Assembly: GCF_900573985.1 (NCBI RefSeq)
Contig: NZ_UWOK01000002.1
Span: forward strand, 1 to 64,000
Origin: Campylobacter showae
GTDB lineage: Bacteria > Campylobacterota > Campylobacteria > Campylobacterales > Campylobacteraceae
Length of the DNA: 64,000 bases
Reading direction: 5' to 3'
A program made the position numbers and the translations under genes. Positions within the stretch are counted from its first letter, which is position 1. The number at the start of each line of letters is the position of its first letter. A model generated the notes under the pieces. It had not been told where the DNA came from and did no database searches. It saw only the letters and a list, made by a program, of their open reading frames with translations. Below, in pieces: positions 17,329 to 24,789 of this stretch.

Positions 17329-19302
17329 CTAAACCCTTACATCTATCTTCTTGTAGAATCTATCCTTCTCGCCGACGTTAGCGCCCTTGCCAAGCTCGTT
17401 ATTTAAAAACGAAATATTGTATAGATCCTTCGCCGTTAAGGTTTTATTATCCCCCAGGTATATCAAAAACTGTTTTCCATGCTTAGTGGAAAAGGATTTT
17501 ATAGCGCTAGCTCCTATTTCCTGGAGCGTCTTATATTTGCCGTCGGTATCTAGTATGCCTATATTATTAAAGCTTATAGAGCCAAGCTCGATGTCGCTCA
17601 TGGCTTTAGTTTCTAAATTTAGGCTTGCCCTTCTGGTTTTATCTCCTAAAAGCTTACCCGTATCAGAATACAGCTGCGTTACTTCTATTTCTCTACCGCT
17701 ATCAAATTTTAAGGTTATAGATCCGTTATCGTTTAGCTTCATGGCTATTACGCTATCGCTGTCGCGTAATGATGACGCCGCCCTGTCAATATCGGTTTCA
17801 AAAGCGCGCCTAACTTTTTCTAAATTCGCCTCGCTAAATTTTAATCCAGTAGCAGCCTCAAATTCATTTTCCATAGCTACCATATAGGCGGACTTACTGT
17901 CCTTTAGCTTGTTTATGTATTCGTCTGCATTTTCTACGTTATACTCTTTTAGATTTTTTGATAGCCACTCTACGTCTTTTGCATGGGCGGTGGATTCTTT
18001 TTCATAATCTCTATAAAATTTCATAAAACTATCTCTTTGATATCCGTTATAGGTGAAATTTTTGTCTCTCGGGGAGTCTGGATTTATTATAGGATTAAAT
18101 TCATTAAGCTTTAGCTTTCCGTCAAATCCAGCCTTAGCGTAAGCAAAATTGTTAAATAGGCTATTTTTATTAAATACGTTATTGTTTCTTAGGTCTACCC
18201 AGCCGTCTTTATCCGCGTATGCATCAAAGAAGCTCTTAATACTATCGGCTTCCGCCTTTTTGTATCTACTCTCCGGTGCAAATACGGTGTAGGGGTTTGA
18301 AGAGTAGTAAGATATCCTATGATCTATGTTTGTAGTATCTACGAAATTTCTCATATCGTTATTGGCAAGAGATTCGGAGTTGATGATATCTCTTCTTTTT
18401 TGATTCCAGTTAACGACATCCGAATTTATAAATTTAGTCAAATCGATATCCGATACTACGTCGCTTAAATTTGCTATCTTTTCGTTGCCGTCCTTATCGT
18501 GTCCTCTGACCTTGAGCTTTGAGAATAGCTTATCGGAGCTATTTAAAATTCCGTCGCCGTTACTGTCGAAGTTAAAAAGCAAAGCATTGCTAGTGAGTTT
18601 TCCAATACCCAACTTATCGTTATCACCGTATAGATCCAAAAATACCTCTACGTCGCCGTATTTAGTATGCAGGGTACTTGAAGATGCGTAAGAGTTTAAA
18701 TTTGATGATTTGGTATTCTCAAGATATCCGCTTTGATCTATGAAAGACATATTGATCGAGTGAGGATCCGCATTTATACCTTGAAAGTATCTCTCGCCCC
18801 TAAGGGAGCCGTTAAGATAGGCATTTGAGGTATCAACACCGTATTTTTGCTTTATCTCTTTTAACGCATTATGATCGTTTACTACGCTATCTATTCCTTG
18901 TTCTTGATTGACCGAGTGCCTTGAGCCAAGATACGTAAAATCGTATCTGGCAAAGTCTCCCGTCAAGGTAGGAGACGAGCTGTAATGATAATCTAAGCCG
19001 CTGTTTCTACCAAGCAGATTGTTAATATTAAATTCGCCCTTGTTTAAAGAGTTGCTATCGCTAATATCCATAACGTTATTTACGCGTAGCTTTGAGATGA
19101 TGCCGCTTGACTGAGCCCTTAAAAAGTCTTTTGCTCTATACTCGATTTGCGCTTGCCTATTGAGGTATTCCGCCGAAGTCATACTTTCGTCGCCAACCTT
19201 GACTAGCTCTTGTCCAGCGAGTCTAGATGCGGAAGCTTGCATTTGGCCTTGTCTCAATAATGATAAATTTACGTCATAGCCGTTTCTTAGCAGAACATCC
19301 AT
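17329..19302 (-). CDS. large putative secreted calcium-binding protein, sigma-28 controlled
   Basis: 657 residues, no signal peptide. An EF-hand-like loop DSNGDGILNSSD (about 246-257) has the spacing D-x-N-x-D-G-x-L-x-x-x-D, and further DxDG-type segments occur (HDKDGNEKI, YADKDGWVDL). The N-terminus MDVLLRNGYDVNLSLLRQGQ is short and polar, as in exported flagellar-type proteins. It lies among the module-A and module-B genes and has a sigma-28 promoter, so I group it with them. It lacks the clear A or B signatures. It could be an adhesin-like or flagellar-exported protein; function is unknown. Confidence 0.68.
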   Translation of the reverse strand: MDVLLRNGYDVNLSLLRQGQMQASASRLAGQELVKVGDESMTSAEYLNRQAQIEYRAKDFLRAQSSGIISKLRVNNVMDISDSNSLNKGEFNINNLLGRNSGLDYHYSSSPTLTGDFARYDFTYLGSRHSVNQEQGIDSVVNDHNALKEIKQKYGVDTSNAYLNGSLRGERYFQGINADPHSINMSFIDQSGYLENTKSSNLNSYASSSTLHTKYGDVEVFLDLYGDNDKLGIGKLTSNALLFNFDSNGDGILNSSDKLFSKLKVRGHDKDGNEKIANLSDVVSDIDLTKFINSDVVNWNQKRRDIINSESLANNDMRNFVDTTNIDHRISYYSSNPYTVFAPESRYKKAEADSIKSFFDAYADKDGWVDLRNNNVFNKNSLFNNFAYAKAGFDGKLKLNEFNPIINPDSPRDKNFTYNGYQRDSFMKFYRDYEKESTAHAKDVEWLSKNLKEYNVENADEYINKLKDSKSAYMVAMENEFEAATGLKFSEANLEKVRRAFETDIDRAASSLRDSDSVIAMKLNDNGSITLKFDSGREIEVTQLYSDTGKLLGDKTRRASLNLETKAMSDIELGSISFNNIGILDTDGKYKTLQEIGASAIKSFSTKHGKQFLIYLGDNKTLTAKDLYNISFLNNELGKGANVGEKDRFYKKIDVRV

Positions 19303-19330
19303 TTAAAATCCTTTTAAAAGCCTTGCTTGT

Positions 19331-19357
19331 ATATCGGATAAAATTTAAAAATATTTA
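19331..19357 (-). promoter_or_regulatory. sigma-28 (FliA) promoter of the 657-residue protein
   Basis: Minus strand TAAA (19354-19357), 16 bases, CCGATAT (19331-19337). Identical elements and spacing to the promoter at 13092-13118; 28 bases before the start codon. Confidence 0.72.
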
Positions 19358-19447
19358 GGATTAATAACAAGTTTACTATATGGCTATTAAGCATCCTATA
19401 AAAAATAGTATGTATAATAGTAAGTATAAAATATAAAAAGGGGCGGC

Positions 19448-19672
19448 GTGTCCAGTCTTGATAAATTAATCAAAAAACTTGAAAATAATCCGAAAAATGC
19501 AAGCTTTGATGATGTTAAGCGCCTGCTACTAAATCACGGATATGAATTAGATCACGTTAGAGGCTCGCACTATAAATTTAAAAAAGGCGGCGACACGGTA
19601 GTCATACCGTACCATAAGCCGATTAAAGAGATCTATGTTTTACAAATCTTAGCAAAGATAAGGGAGTCATGA
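19448..19672 (+). CDS. hicA: HicA-type mRNA interferase toxin
   Basis: 74 residues from GTG, with AGGGG just upstream. The fold follows HicA: DDVKRLLLNHGYELDHVRGS, then HYKFKKGGDTVVIPYHKP. The GSHYKF segment carries the conserved His needed for RNA cleavage. Its stop overlaps the hicB start (ATGA), the standard hicAB order. HicA cuts mRNA and tmRNA; HicB neutralises it and represses the operon. Confidence 0.9.
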   Translation: MSSLDKLIKKLENNPKNASFDDVKRLLLNHGYELDHVRGSHYKFKKGGDTVVIPYHKPIKEIYVLQILAKIRES

Positions 19673-20028
19673 TGAAAAAAGACTTGAACTATTATTTAAA
19701 CTTACCGTATACAATCACGATCAAAAGACTAGACGACGGAGATTATTTTGCTCAGTATGCAGATATAGGACTAACTAAAAATAATCTAATGGCCGGCTGG
19801 GGAGCTACTGAAGCTGAAGCAATAGCAGATCTAAAAGAAGCATTTGCTTGCTATGTCGAAGGGGCTCTTGAAAACGGCGAAAGTATCTATGAGCCTATCG
19901 ACGAAAACGTCAAAGTCCGCATAAATTTAACTATACCCAAAGGTGTTTTAAATGCAATCGATGCAGTTACGAATAACCGCTCGGCATGGCTTAGCGAGCT
20001 AGCTAAAAAAGCGCTAGCAGTGCAATAA
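19669..20028 (+). CDS. hicB: HicB-type antitoxin
   Basis: 119 residues. The partial RNase-H-like fold is visible in YTITIKRLDDGDYFAQYADI, then GWGATEAEAIADLKEAFACY, and the C-terminal ribbon-helix-helix in VRINLTIPKGVLNAIDAVTN plus RSAWLSELAKKAL. It overlaps hicA by four bases and is translationally coupled. The C-terminal domain would bind the operon promoter near 19400. Confidence 0.9.
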   Translation: MMKKDLNYYLNLPYTITIKRLDDGDYFAQYADIGLTKNNLMAGWGATEAEAIADLKEAFACYVEGALENGESIYEPIDENVKVRINLTIPKGVLNAIDAVTNNRSAWLSELAKKALAVQ

Positions 20029-20072
20029 AGAGTACGGAGCAGGCCGCCGTATAGACGACCTTTGTAGTTATC

Positions 20073-21200
20073 TTAAAGGGAGGTCATAGATGTTAGAGCG
20101 TTTACTCTCTCTTTTATGGTCTTAATATATTCCTCTCTGTCTTTATCGTTTAAAATTTGGTTTGTCTTGCCCGGTCTGTATCTCAAGAGTTCGGCTATTG
20201 TCATTTCTTCTTGCATAATTTTGTCCCTGGCCATATCGTTTCCGCTATTTACTCTTTTTATGAAGTCTATATCCTTTTTCCCTTGTTCTATATTGAGTAT
20301 TGAGTAGGTTTTTATCTGATCGGTAAGCTCAGTTTCCCCGCTATCGCTAGCTTTTGGTTTAAAATTCTTTAAAAATCCTACAAATACGCCTTCTTTGCTG
20401 TAGCCGCCATCTGTTTTATACATAGACATATCGGGGTTAAATTTAAGTCCGCCTCCGTTATCGCGTCCGATTTCGCTAGAGCTAAGATTTAGCCTATAAG
20501 TGTAGCGAGGCGGAGTGAGCATGCTTAGTTCGCGCTCCAAAGCTTTTGCTTCGTCAAATTGGTCGCCCGTTTTGTAGACGTTCGTAACTTTGTAGCTGCT
20601 TACATCAGGCAAATAGTTTCCATTTTCAGCGGCGTCGTTACCGCTGATACTAAAGCCTTTAGGCAGTCTATTTAGATCTTCGCTCGTATATGTTTGCTTG
20701 TCGTTTGAACCCACTACGCTTTGAAATACCTTGTAGTATTGTTTTATGGTATCGGCCATATCGATATTTTCAAAGGTTTTAGCGGTATATGTCGGCTTGT
20801 GAATATAGCTTCTTTCGTTAAAATCGTAAATTTCATCAAGAGTGCTTTTATGCATTTTAAAATCCTCCGGAAGCCCGGCGGCTTTGTTAAAGTCCGCGCC
20901 CATAAAACCTTGGCTATCAATGCTATATCCGTATGTATTGGGCGAATACTTAACTTGATTTATATTTGATTGCAGATTAGAATTTAATATATTGCTGTCG
21001 TTAAACCCGCTTGTTCCGGCACTCGTTACTCTAGCGGTAGCTTGCGATACCATGCTGGCTTGCGCCATTAGCTCTAAATCATAGCTTTGGGCTAAAATTT
21101 GAGCTCCAAAGGCTGTCCCTCCAGCCTCTTTTTTGGCCTTTAACTCTTTTGAGGTTGATATTACGGAATCATATTGTTTTTGTAAAGAGATTTCGTTCAT
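20073..21200 (-). CDS. putative flagellum-coregulated secreted protein, module-A type
   Basis: 375 residues. N-terminus MNEISLQKQYDSVISTSKEL followed by KKEAGGTAFGAQILAQS, shared with the 14571 protein. Blocks: TYGYSIDSQGFMGADFNKA, LPEDFKMHKSTLDEIYDFN, ENIDMADTIKQYYKVFQSVV, DLNRLPKGFSISG, LKFNPDMSMYKTDGGYSKE, and FVGFLKNFKPKASDSGETEL. No signal peptide. A sigma-54 promoter and a 13-bp inverted repeat that includes the ribosome-binding site lie upstream. Function unknown; likely exported in the same programme as its paralogs. Confidence 0.73.
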   Translation of the reverse strand: MNEISLQKQYDSVISTSKELKAKKEAGGTAFGAQILAQSYDLELMAQASMVSQATARVTSAGTSGFNDSNILNSNLQSNINQVKYSPNTYGYSIDSQGFMGADFNKAAGLPEDFKMHKSTLDEIYDFNERSYIHKPTYTAKTFENIDMADTIKQYYKVFQSVVGSNDKQTYTSEDLNRLPKGFSISGNDAAENGNYLPDVSSYKVTNVYKTGDQFDEAKALERELSMLTPPRYTYRLNLSSSEIGRDNGGGLKFNPDMSMYKTDGGYSKEGVFVGFLKNFKPKASDSGETELTDQIKTYSILNIEQGKKDIDFIKRVNSGNDMARDKIMQEEMTIAELLRYRPGKTNQILNDKDREEYIKTIKERVNALTSMTSL

Positions 21201-21201
21201 C

Positions 21202-21236
21202 GCTTGCTCCTTATTGAATTATGATAAGGAGCAAGC
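21202..21236. repeat. perfect 13-bp inverted repeat over promoter -12 and ribosome-binding site
   Basis: GCTTGCTCCTTAT (21202-21214), nine bases, ATAAGGAGCAAGC (21224-21236). On the minus strand one arm is the -12 region of the sigma-54 promoter and the other the Shine-Dalgarno. Similar, less perfect arms occur before the 14226 and 15740 starts. Confidence 0.7.
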
Positions 21237-21248
21237 AATATTTATTCC
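21235..21248 (-). promoter_or_regulatory. sigma-54 promoter, TTGGAATAAATATTGCTT
   Basis: Minus strand GG (21247-21248), ten bases, GC (21235-21236), with TTGG and TTGCTT flanks that match the Campylobacter RpoN consensus closely. It lies 34 bases before the start of the 20073-21200 gene. Confidence 0.8.
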
Positions 21249-21887
21249 AATAAAGTCGAAGATGACGATAAAGCCGACTACAAGATAAAAGCGAAGCAGT
21301 TTGTAAAAATTTACGCGCAAATGGCGTCAATCATGCCTTACGAGATAGTAGAGTGTGAGAAGCTGTTTTGGTTTTTGAAATTTCTAATACCTAAAATGGT
21401 CGTAAAAGATAAGGATAAAGATAGGCTAGACGAGCTTTTAAATGCAGTCGATCTATCTACTTATGGACTAGAAAGAGTAAAGCTTGGCGCAAAAATAGAG
21501 CTAGATCCAAGCGAGGCGGAGCTAGAACCGCAAAATCCAAATTTAAGGGGCGCTCACGCAGATGAGGAGACAAAAGATCCCTTAGATGAGATAATAAGAA
21601 ATTTTAACGAGAAGTGGTTTAAGGGCTGGGACGCTACGCCTGATGAGCAAAGGGCTAAATTTATACACATTATGAGCAAAGCAAAAGCACATAAAGATTT
21701 TGAGGAGAATTACGAGAAAAATACAGATGAAATCAACAGAAGACTCGCCATTACAAAGATAATAGACGAAGTGATAAATAAAGAGAGAAAAAAGGAGCTT
21801 GAGCTTTATAAGCTTTTTGCGACAAATGATGAATTTAAATTAGGGCTAATGGAAAACATTGAAAGGGCTTTGAACGCTAGAGTTTAA
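21249..21887 (+). pseudogene. C-terminal remnant of a type I restriction HsdR
   Basis: The frame is open from 21249 and reads KADYKIKAKQFVKIYAQMAS, then IMPYEIVECEKLFWFLKFLI, then later IIRNFNEKWFKGWDATPDEQ; it ends at 21887. This is the C-terminal helical region of type I R subunits of a different family from the complete HsdR at 51160. All nuclease and helicase parts are missing. It starts at the sigma-54 promoter of the opposing gene, so insertion of that cargo probably cut an older hsdR. An internal ATG at 21321 is unlikely to be a true start. Confidence 0.75.
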
Positions 21888-22015
21888 AATATAACGTATT
21901 TGTATTATATTTAGAAAATATTTACTATAATATTTAACTTTATATTGCGACTGTTGAACCACTGAGGTAATTTATCAATTATTATTTATGATAAACCATA
22001 TCAAATATACCATAT

Positions 22016-22183
22016 TTAAATGGTTAGTTTGTATCTATGTTTTGCTAAAATTTCTCTTAACTCTCGCATTTGCTCTTTTTTGTTTTTACTAATAGGGCAA
22101 GCATACTCTACGTGGCCACGCAACGTTACCGTTTTGGCCCCGCGAGAGGCTCGCAAGGAGAGCTTGCTGCTCCCTTGACCCAC
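22016..22183 (-). CDS. small hypothetical protein, uncertain
   Basis: From a GTG at 22183 the frame reads VGQGSSKLSLRASRGAKTVT, then LRGHVEYACPISKNKKEQMR, then ELREILAKHRYKLTI. The second half is lysine-rich, helical and coding-like; the first half is weaker. No family recognised. The true start may be further downstream. Confidence 0.3.
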   Translation of the reverse strand: MGQGSSKLSLRASRGAKTVTLRGHVEYACPISKNKKEQMRELREILAKHRYKLTI

Positions 22184-22198
22184 GCTTTAGTCCAGACC

Positions 22199-22244
22199 AT
22201 ATTTATTAAAGTAGCCGAGTTAAGTAGGCTATTTTAATAAATAT
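22199..22244. terminator. 18-bp hairpin, one G-T pair
   Basis: ATATTTATTAAAGTAGCC and GGCTATTTTAATAAATAT pair around a ten-base loop. It could be a terminator for mobilization transcripts reading left, or part of a plasmid-type control RNA. Confidence 0.4.
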
Positions 22245-22575
22245 TTAAGCTTACCGGCGCATCTCCGCAAGAACTCGGGATGGGCAGTCGATTAATTTTT
22301 TATTTATAAGTGCGCATGACAAGATAATAAAATTAGTTTGGCGGATCGTATTTAATTAAGCATAAAAAAAACCCCCCCCAAGAGCCTAGAAACCAAAAAG
22401 TATATTTATGCGGCGGCCAGTTTGGCGGGATACGCCTAGACTAATCCAGGCGTATCTGATTTTATAGTATTTTCTTTATCGGCATTTTTGACGGTACGGC
22501 GTACGCCAGTCATTTTTGCATGCTCGCACTCTTTTATAAATTTTCTACATCTTTTTTCAACTTCTCGTAGTCCAT

Positions 22576-22893
22576 CTACAAAGAATCATATTTTACCCTC
22601 AAATTTTGCAATTCTTCTTCCGACCGTCTTAATCTTTCTTCTAAACGTGTCATTAAGTTGTCGTACATATCTTTTTGTTTTTGCAAAGCATTCGATAAGG
22701 CATCGTTGCAATCGTCGCTCAAATTCTTGACATACTGCGCTAACTCGGTTGCTTGTTGCCGCAAATTCGATAACTCCTTCTCGTATTTTTCTATCAAGGC
22801 CTTCTTCTGCGATTCGTGTTCGCTCCTTTCGCTCTTGATCATCTGCGTCAAATTCTCGTTTTCTCTGAACAATGCTTCTTCTAATGTCGTCAT
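22576..22893 (-). CDS. MobD-like coiled-coil mobilization protein, nested in mobA
   Basis: 105 residues, almost entirely coiled coil (MTTLEEALFRENENLTQMIK, later EKYEKELSNLRQQATELAQY). It lies in another frame within the 3' part of mobA, starts three bases after the MobB-like stop and has GGAG eight bases before its ATG. In ColE1 the mbeD gene sits in the same nested place and encodes a similar small helical protein involved in mobilization and entry exclusion. Assignment is by position and shape rather than strong sequence memory. Confidence 0.6.
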   Translation of the reverse strand: MTTLEEALFRENENLTQMIKSERSEHESQKKALIEKYEKELSNLRQQATELAQYVKNLSDDCNDALSNALQKQKDMYDNLMTRLEERLRRSEEELQNLRVKYDSL

Positions 22894-24115
22894 CTTCTAC
22901 TCCGTTCTCATAGGTATGTAGTATTTGTCGTTTTGCTCGAAGATCTCCTTGCTCTGAGGGACCGATATATAGTACCGCATCCTTCCATCCGCTTCTGGCT
23001 CGGAATGTCTCCATGCTTGCGGTATCGTCCATACCTCCATTGTCTCCATCTTTTTCGTTTGCTCGTCTAAAATAACCTGCAGCTCCTTGATTGTATCCGA
23101 TCTCGCTTTCTTGATTTGCGGCTCCAGTGCATAAGAGCGCATCTGATATCCCGCCGCTATTCCTATTATCAGTGCCGTCGTAGCTATGAGTGCTAATATC
23201 CATCTTTTGTTCTTGTTCTGGTTCGATATTATCTCTTGAAGGCGGGATTCCAAATTTTTGCCTATTGAATTTCTTTCGCTTTCTAATGAGCTCTTCAAGT
23301 TTTTGCCTATTCCCTTTAAGCTCCTCTTGTGGATTCCTATTATGGAACTCTCGAATTCTTCTGCTTGAGCTTTTGCTGAGCTCTCCAAGTCCTTGAGCGT
23401 CTGTGAAATTTGCATCGTATATTCCTCCTTTGAGACGATTTTTTGTTTTTTGATTAGGTAACATTACGGTTATGCTTTTCTTTGTCGATCTAGTTACTTC
23501 AATGCCGCTTTGGTTAAGAAGCTCTATCATGTGGTCTCTATTTTTGATGTAGCCCTCTCTTACTAGTTCGTGTAGCTTTTTATCAAGTTCTTCTAAATTT
23601 TGATAGTGCACGATGTTTTTCTTGTTACCCGATATAGTTTGCTCTCTTGCGGGATCATCAGGGCTAGAAAGGTTATACTCATCGTTAATTATTCTTTTGA
23701 TCAGATCAATCCTATGCTGGTCGAATTTTGCCAAGTATGGATTAAATGATTTGCCTGTCGGCATGTCAATCTTTGGGATCAAGAAATTTAACTCAAGCCG
23801 ACCGTTCTTGTCCGAATGTTCGACCCATAATCTGTTCGTTCTCTCTAGCATATAATCCTCAAGCAGTGCGTGCTCAAAATCTTTTATTATTTTTAGCTTT
23901 TGCTCCTCGGTTAAAAAATCGTGTTTCTCTTCAAATGATAGAACACCGAAACACGTTTTTTGACTAAAGCTAATTCCTTTTATTATAGCTCTGGTTAAAT
24001 TTTCATCTCCCTTTATGACCCTAGCCGTTCCGGCCGCTTTTCTTCTTTCGTTTAAAAGGTAGTTTATGCTCCCAAGACCGCCGCCCGTATATGTAGGAAG
24101 AAATTTAACTAGCAT
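22586..24115 (-). CDS. mobA: MobA relaxase, HEN-type (MOBP/ColE1-like)
   Basis: About 509 residues from the ATG at 24115 (MLVKFLPTYTGGGLGSINYL), preferred over the in-frame ATG at 24139 because CAGG precedes it. The nicking domain shows WVEHSDKNGRLELNFLIPKI; H, E and N in H-x-D...E-L-N match the HEN signature that replaces the three-His motif in ColE1 MbeA-like relaxases. The relaxase nicks oriT and leads the strand into a helper conjugation system. The C-terminal 250 residues are charged, and this region also encodes MobB-like and MobD-like proteins in another frame. It follows mobC. Confidence 0.82.
   Translation of the reverse strand: MLVKFLPTYTGGGLGSINYLLNERRKAAGTARVIKGDENLTRAIIKGISFSQKTCFGVLSFEEKHDFLTEEQKLKIIKDFEHALLEDYMLERTNRLWVEHSDKNGRLELNFLIPKIDMPTGKSFNPYLAKFDQHRIDLIKRIINDEYNLSSPDDPAREQTISGNKKNIVHYQNLEELDKKLHELVREGYIKNRDHMIELLNQSGIEVTRSTKKSITVMLPNQKTKNRLKGGIYDANFTDAQGLGELSKSSSRRIREFHNRNPQEELKGNRQKLEELIRKRKKFNRQKFGIPPSRDNIEPEQEQKMDISTHSYDGTDNRNSGGISDALLCTGAANQESEIGYNQGAAGYFRRANEKDGDNGGMDDTASMETFRARSGWKDAVLYIGPSEQGDLRAKRQILHTYENGVEDDDIRRSIVQRKREFDADDQERKERTRIAEEGLDRKIREGVIEFAATSNRVSAVCQEFERRLQRCLIECFAKTKRYVRQLNDTFRRKIKTVGRRIAKFEGKI
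22897..23415 (-). CDS. MobB-like membrane-anchored mobilization protein, nested in mobA
   Basis: 172 residues in a different frame inside mobA. It has a strong Shine-Dalgarno AAAGGAGG (23424-23431) nine bases before the ATG, which argues that it is really translated. The N-terminus MQISQTLKDLESSAKAQAEE plus FESSIIGIHKRSLKGIG is the style of MbeB N-terminal regions. One membrane helix follows (WILALIATTALIIGIAAGYQ), then a periplasmic or cytosolic tail ending YYIPMRTE. MbeB of ColE1 lies in the same nested position and aids relaxosome attachment to the membrane. Confidence 0.7.
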   Translation of the reverse strand: MQISQTLKDLESSAKAQAEEFESSIIGIHKRSLKGIGKNLKSSLESERNSIGKNLESRLQEIISNQNKNKRWILALIATTALIIGIAAGYQMRSYALEPQIKKARSDTIKELQVILDEQTKKMETMEVWTIPQAWRHSEPEADGRMRYYISVPQSKEIFEQNDKYYIPMRTE

Positions 24116-24187
24116 CGTTACCTGCGTCTCTCTTTGCATAGCAAAAGTATAAAACCGAAAAACGATAAAATTTGCCGATAGGTTTCA

Positions 24188-24508
24188 TTACTTGCCCAAC
24201 ATTTCGTAAATTTGACACAAGATAGCATTGGTGTCAGCGAGAACTCTAAGAGCGACTCGATCCAAACTTTTGCCGCTATTTAGCCTGGCGGCTATCTGGT
24301 TTAGGTTGTTTCCTTGTTTGGATAGCTCGGTCAAAAGCTCCCTTTCGATAGGAAGTCTAATTCGCCTGGACAGCATTGAACTTAGGGCAAATTTTGAAAA
24401 GGTCATCCCTGTTTCTTTTAGCTTCTTTTCGATAGCCGACCATTCGGCATCGGTTAGTCTTAGTTTTTTGATTATGTTTTTAGTAATTTCGCGTTTTTTG
24501 TTTTTCAT
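24188..24508 (-). CDS. mobC: MobC relaxosome accessory protein
   Basis: 106 residues from MKNKKREITKNIIKKLRLTD; an in-frame extension upstream to 24607 looks non-coding. It contains LTDAEWSAIEKKLKETGMTF (ribbon-helix-helix-like N-terminal half) and the MobC family hallmark GNNLNQIAARLNSGKSLDRV. MobC binds oriT and helps the relaxase nick. Encoded 72 bases before mobA, order as in ColE1-type plasmids (mbeC before mbeA). Confidence 0.8.
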   Translation of the reverse strand: MKNKKREITKNIIKKLRLTDAEWSAIEKKLKETGMTFSKFALSSMLSRRIRLPIERELLTELSKQGNNLNQIAARLNSGKSLDRVALRVLADTNAILCQIYEMLGK

Positions 24509-24644
24509 ATCTACTTTACATCTCATATAAAACTTTACTTTTGCGATCAAAACGCGCATACTTTTTTCTTTATTGATAATTTTATAAAATTCAAAAACGT
24601 AAAACAAGGGTTTTAGTAAGTTAGGAAACGGGTCGGGTAAAATT

Positions 24645-24661
24645 AACCTAGTTTTTAGGTT
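24645..24661. other. candidate oriT hairpin
   Basis: AACCTA-GTTTT-TAGGTT lies between the integrase stop and mobC, where oriT of ColE1-type modules usually sits. The nick site is not identified. The surrounding 24608-24789 shows no gene. Confidence 0.35.
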
Positions 24662-24789
24662 TTAAGAATGGGGTGTAGATAGCTGAATTTGAGAAGCTTG
24701 AGAGCAATCAAAGAGAGGAGCTAGCCTCGCATACAGTCTCTTAAAAATTTTTCGGCTTTAAGCCTTTGTATATCTTATTTTTACACTCG

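Larger units (their letters stand above)
21888..22575. other. non-coding or poorly coding stretch before the mobilization genes
   Basis: It contains a possible 55-codon gene (22016-22183, minus), a GCGAG/CTCGC mini-hairpin (22142-22154), a long hairpin (22199-22244) and a C8-type run near 22373. Nothing else is recognised. It could hold plasmid-derived control sequences. Confidence 0.35.
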
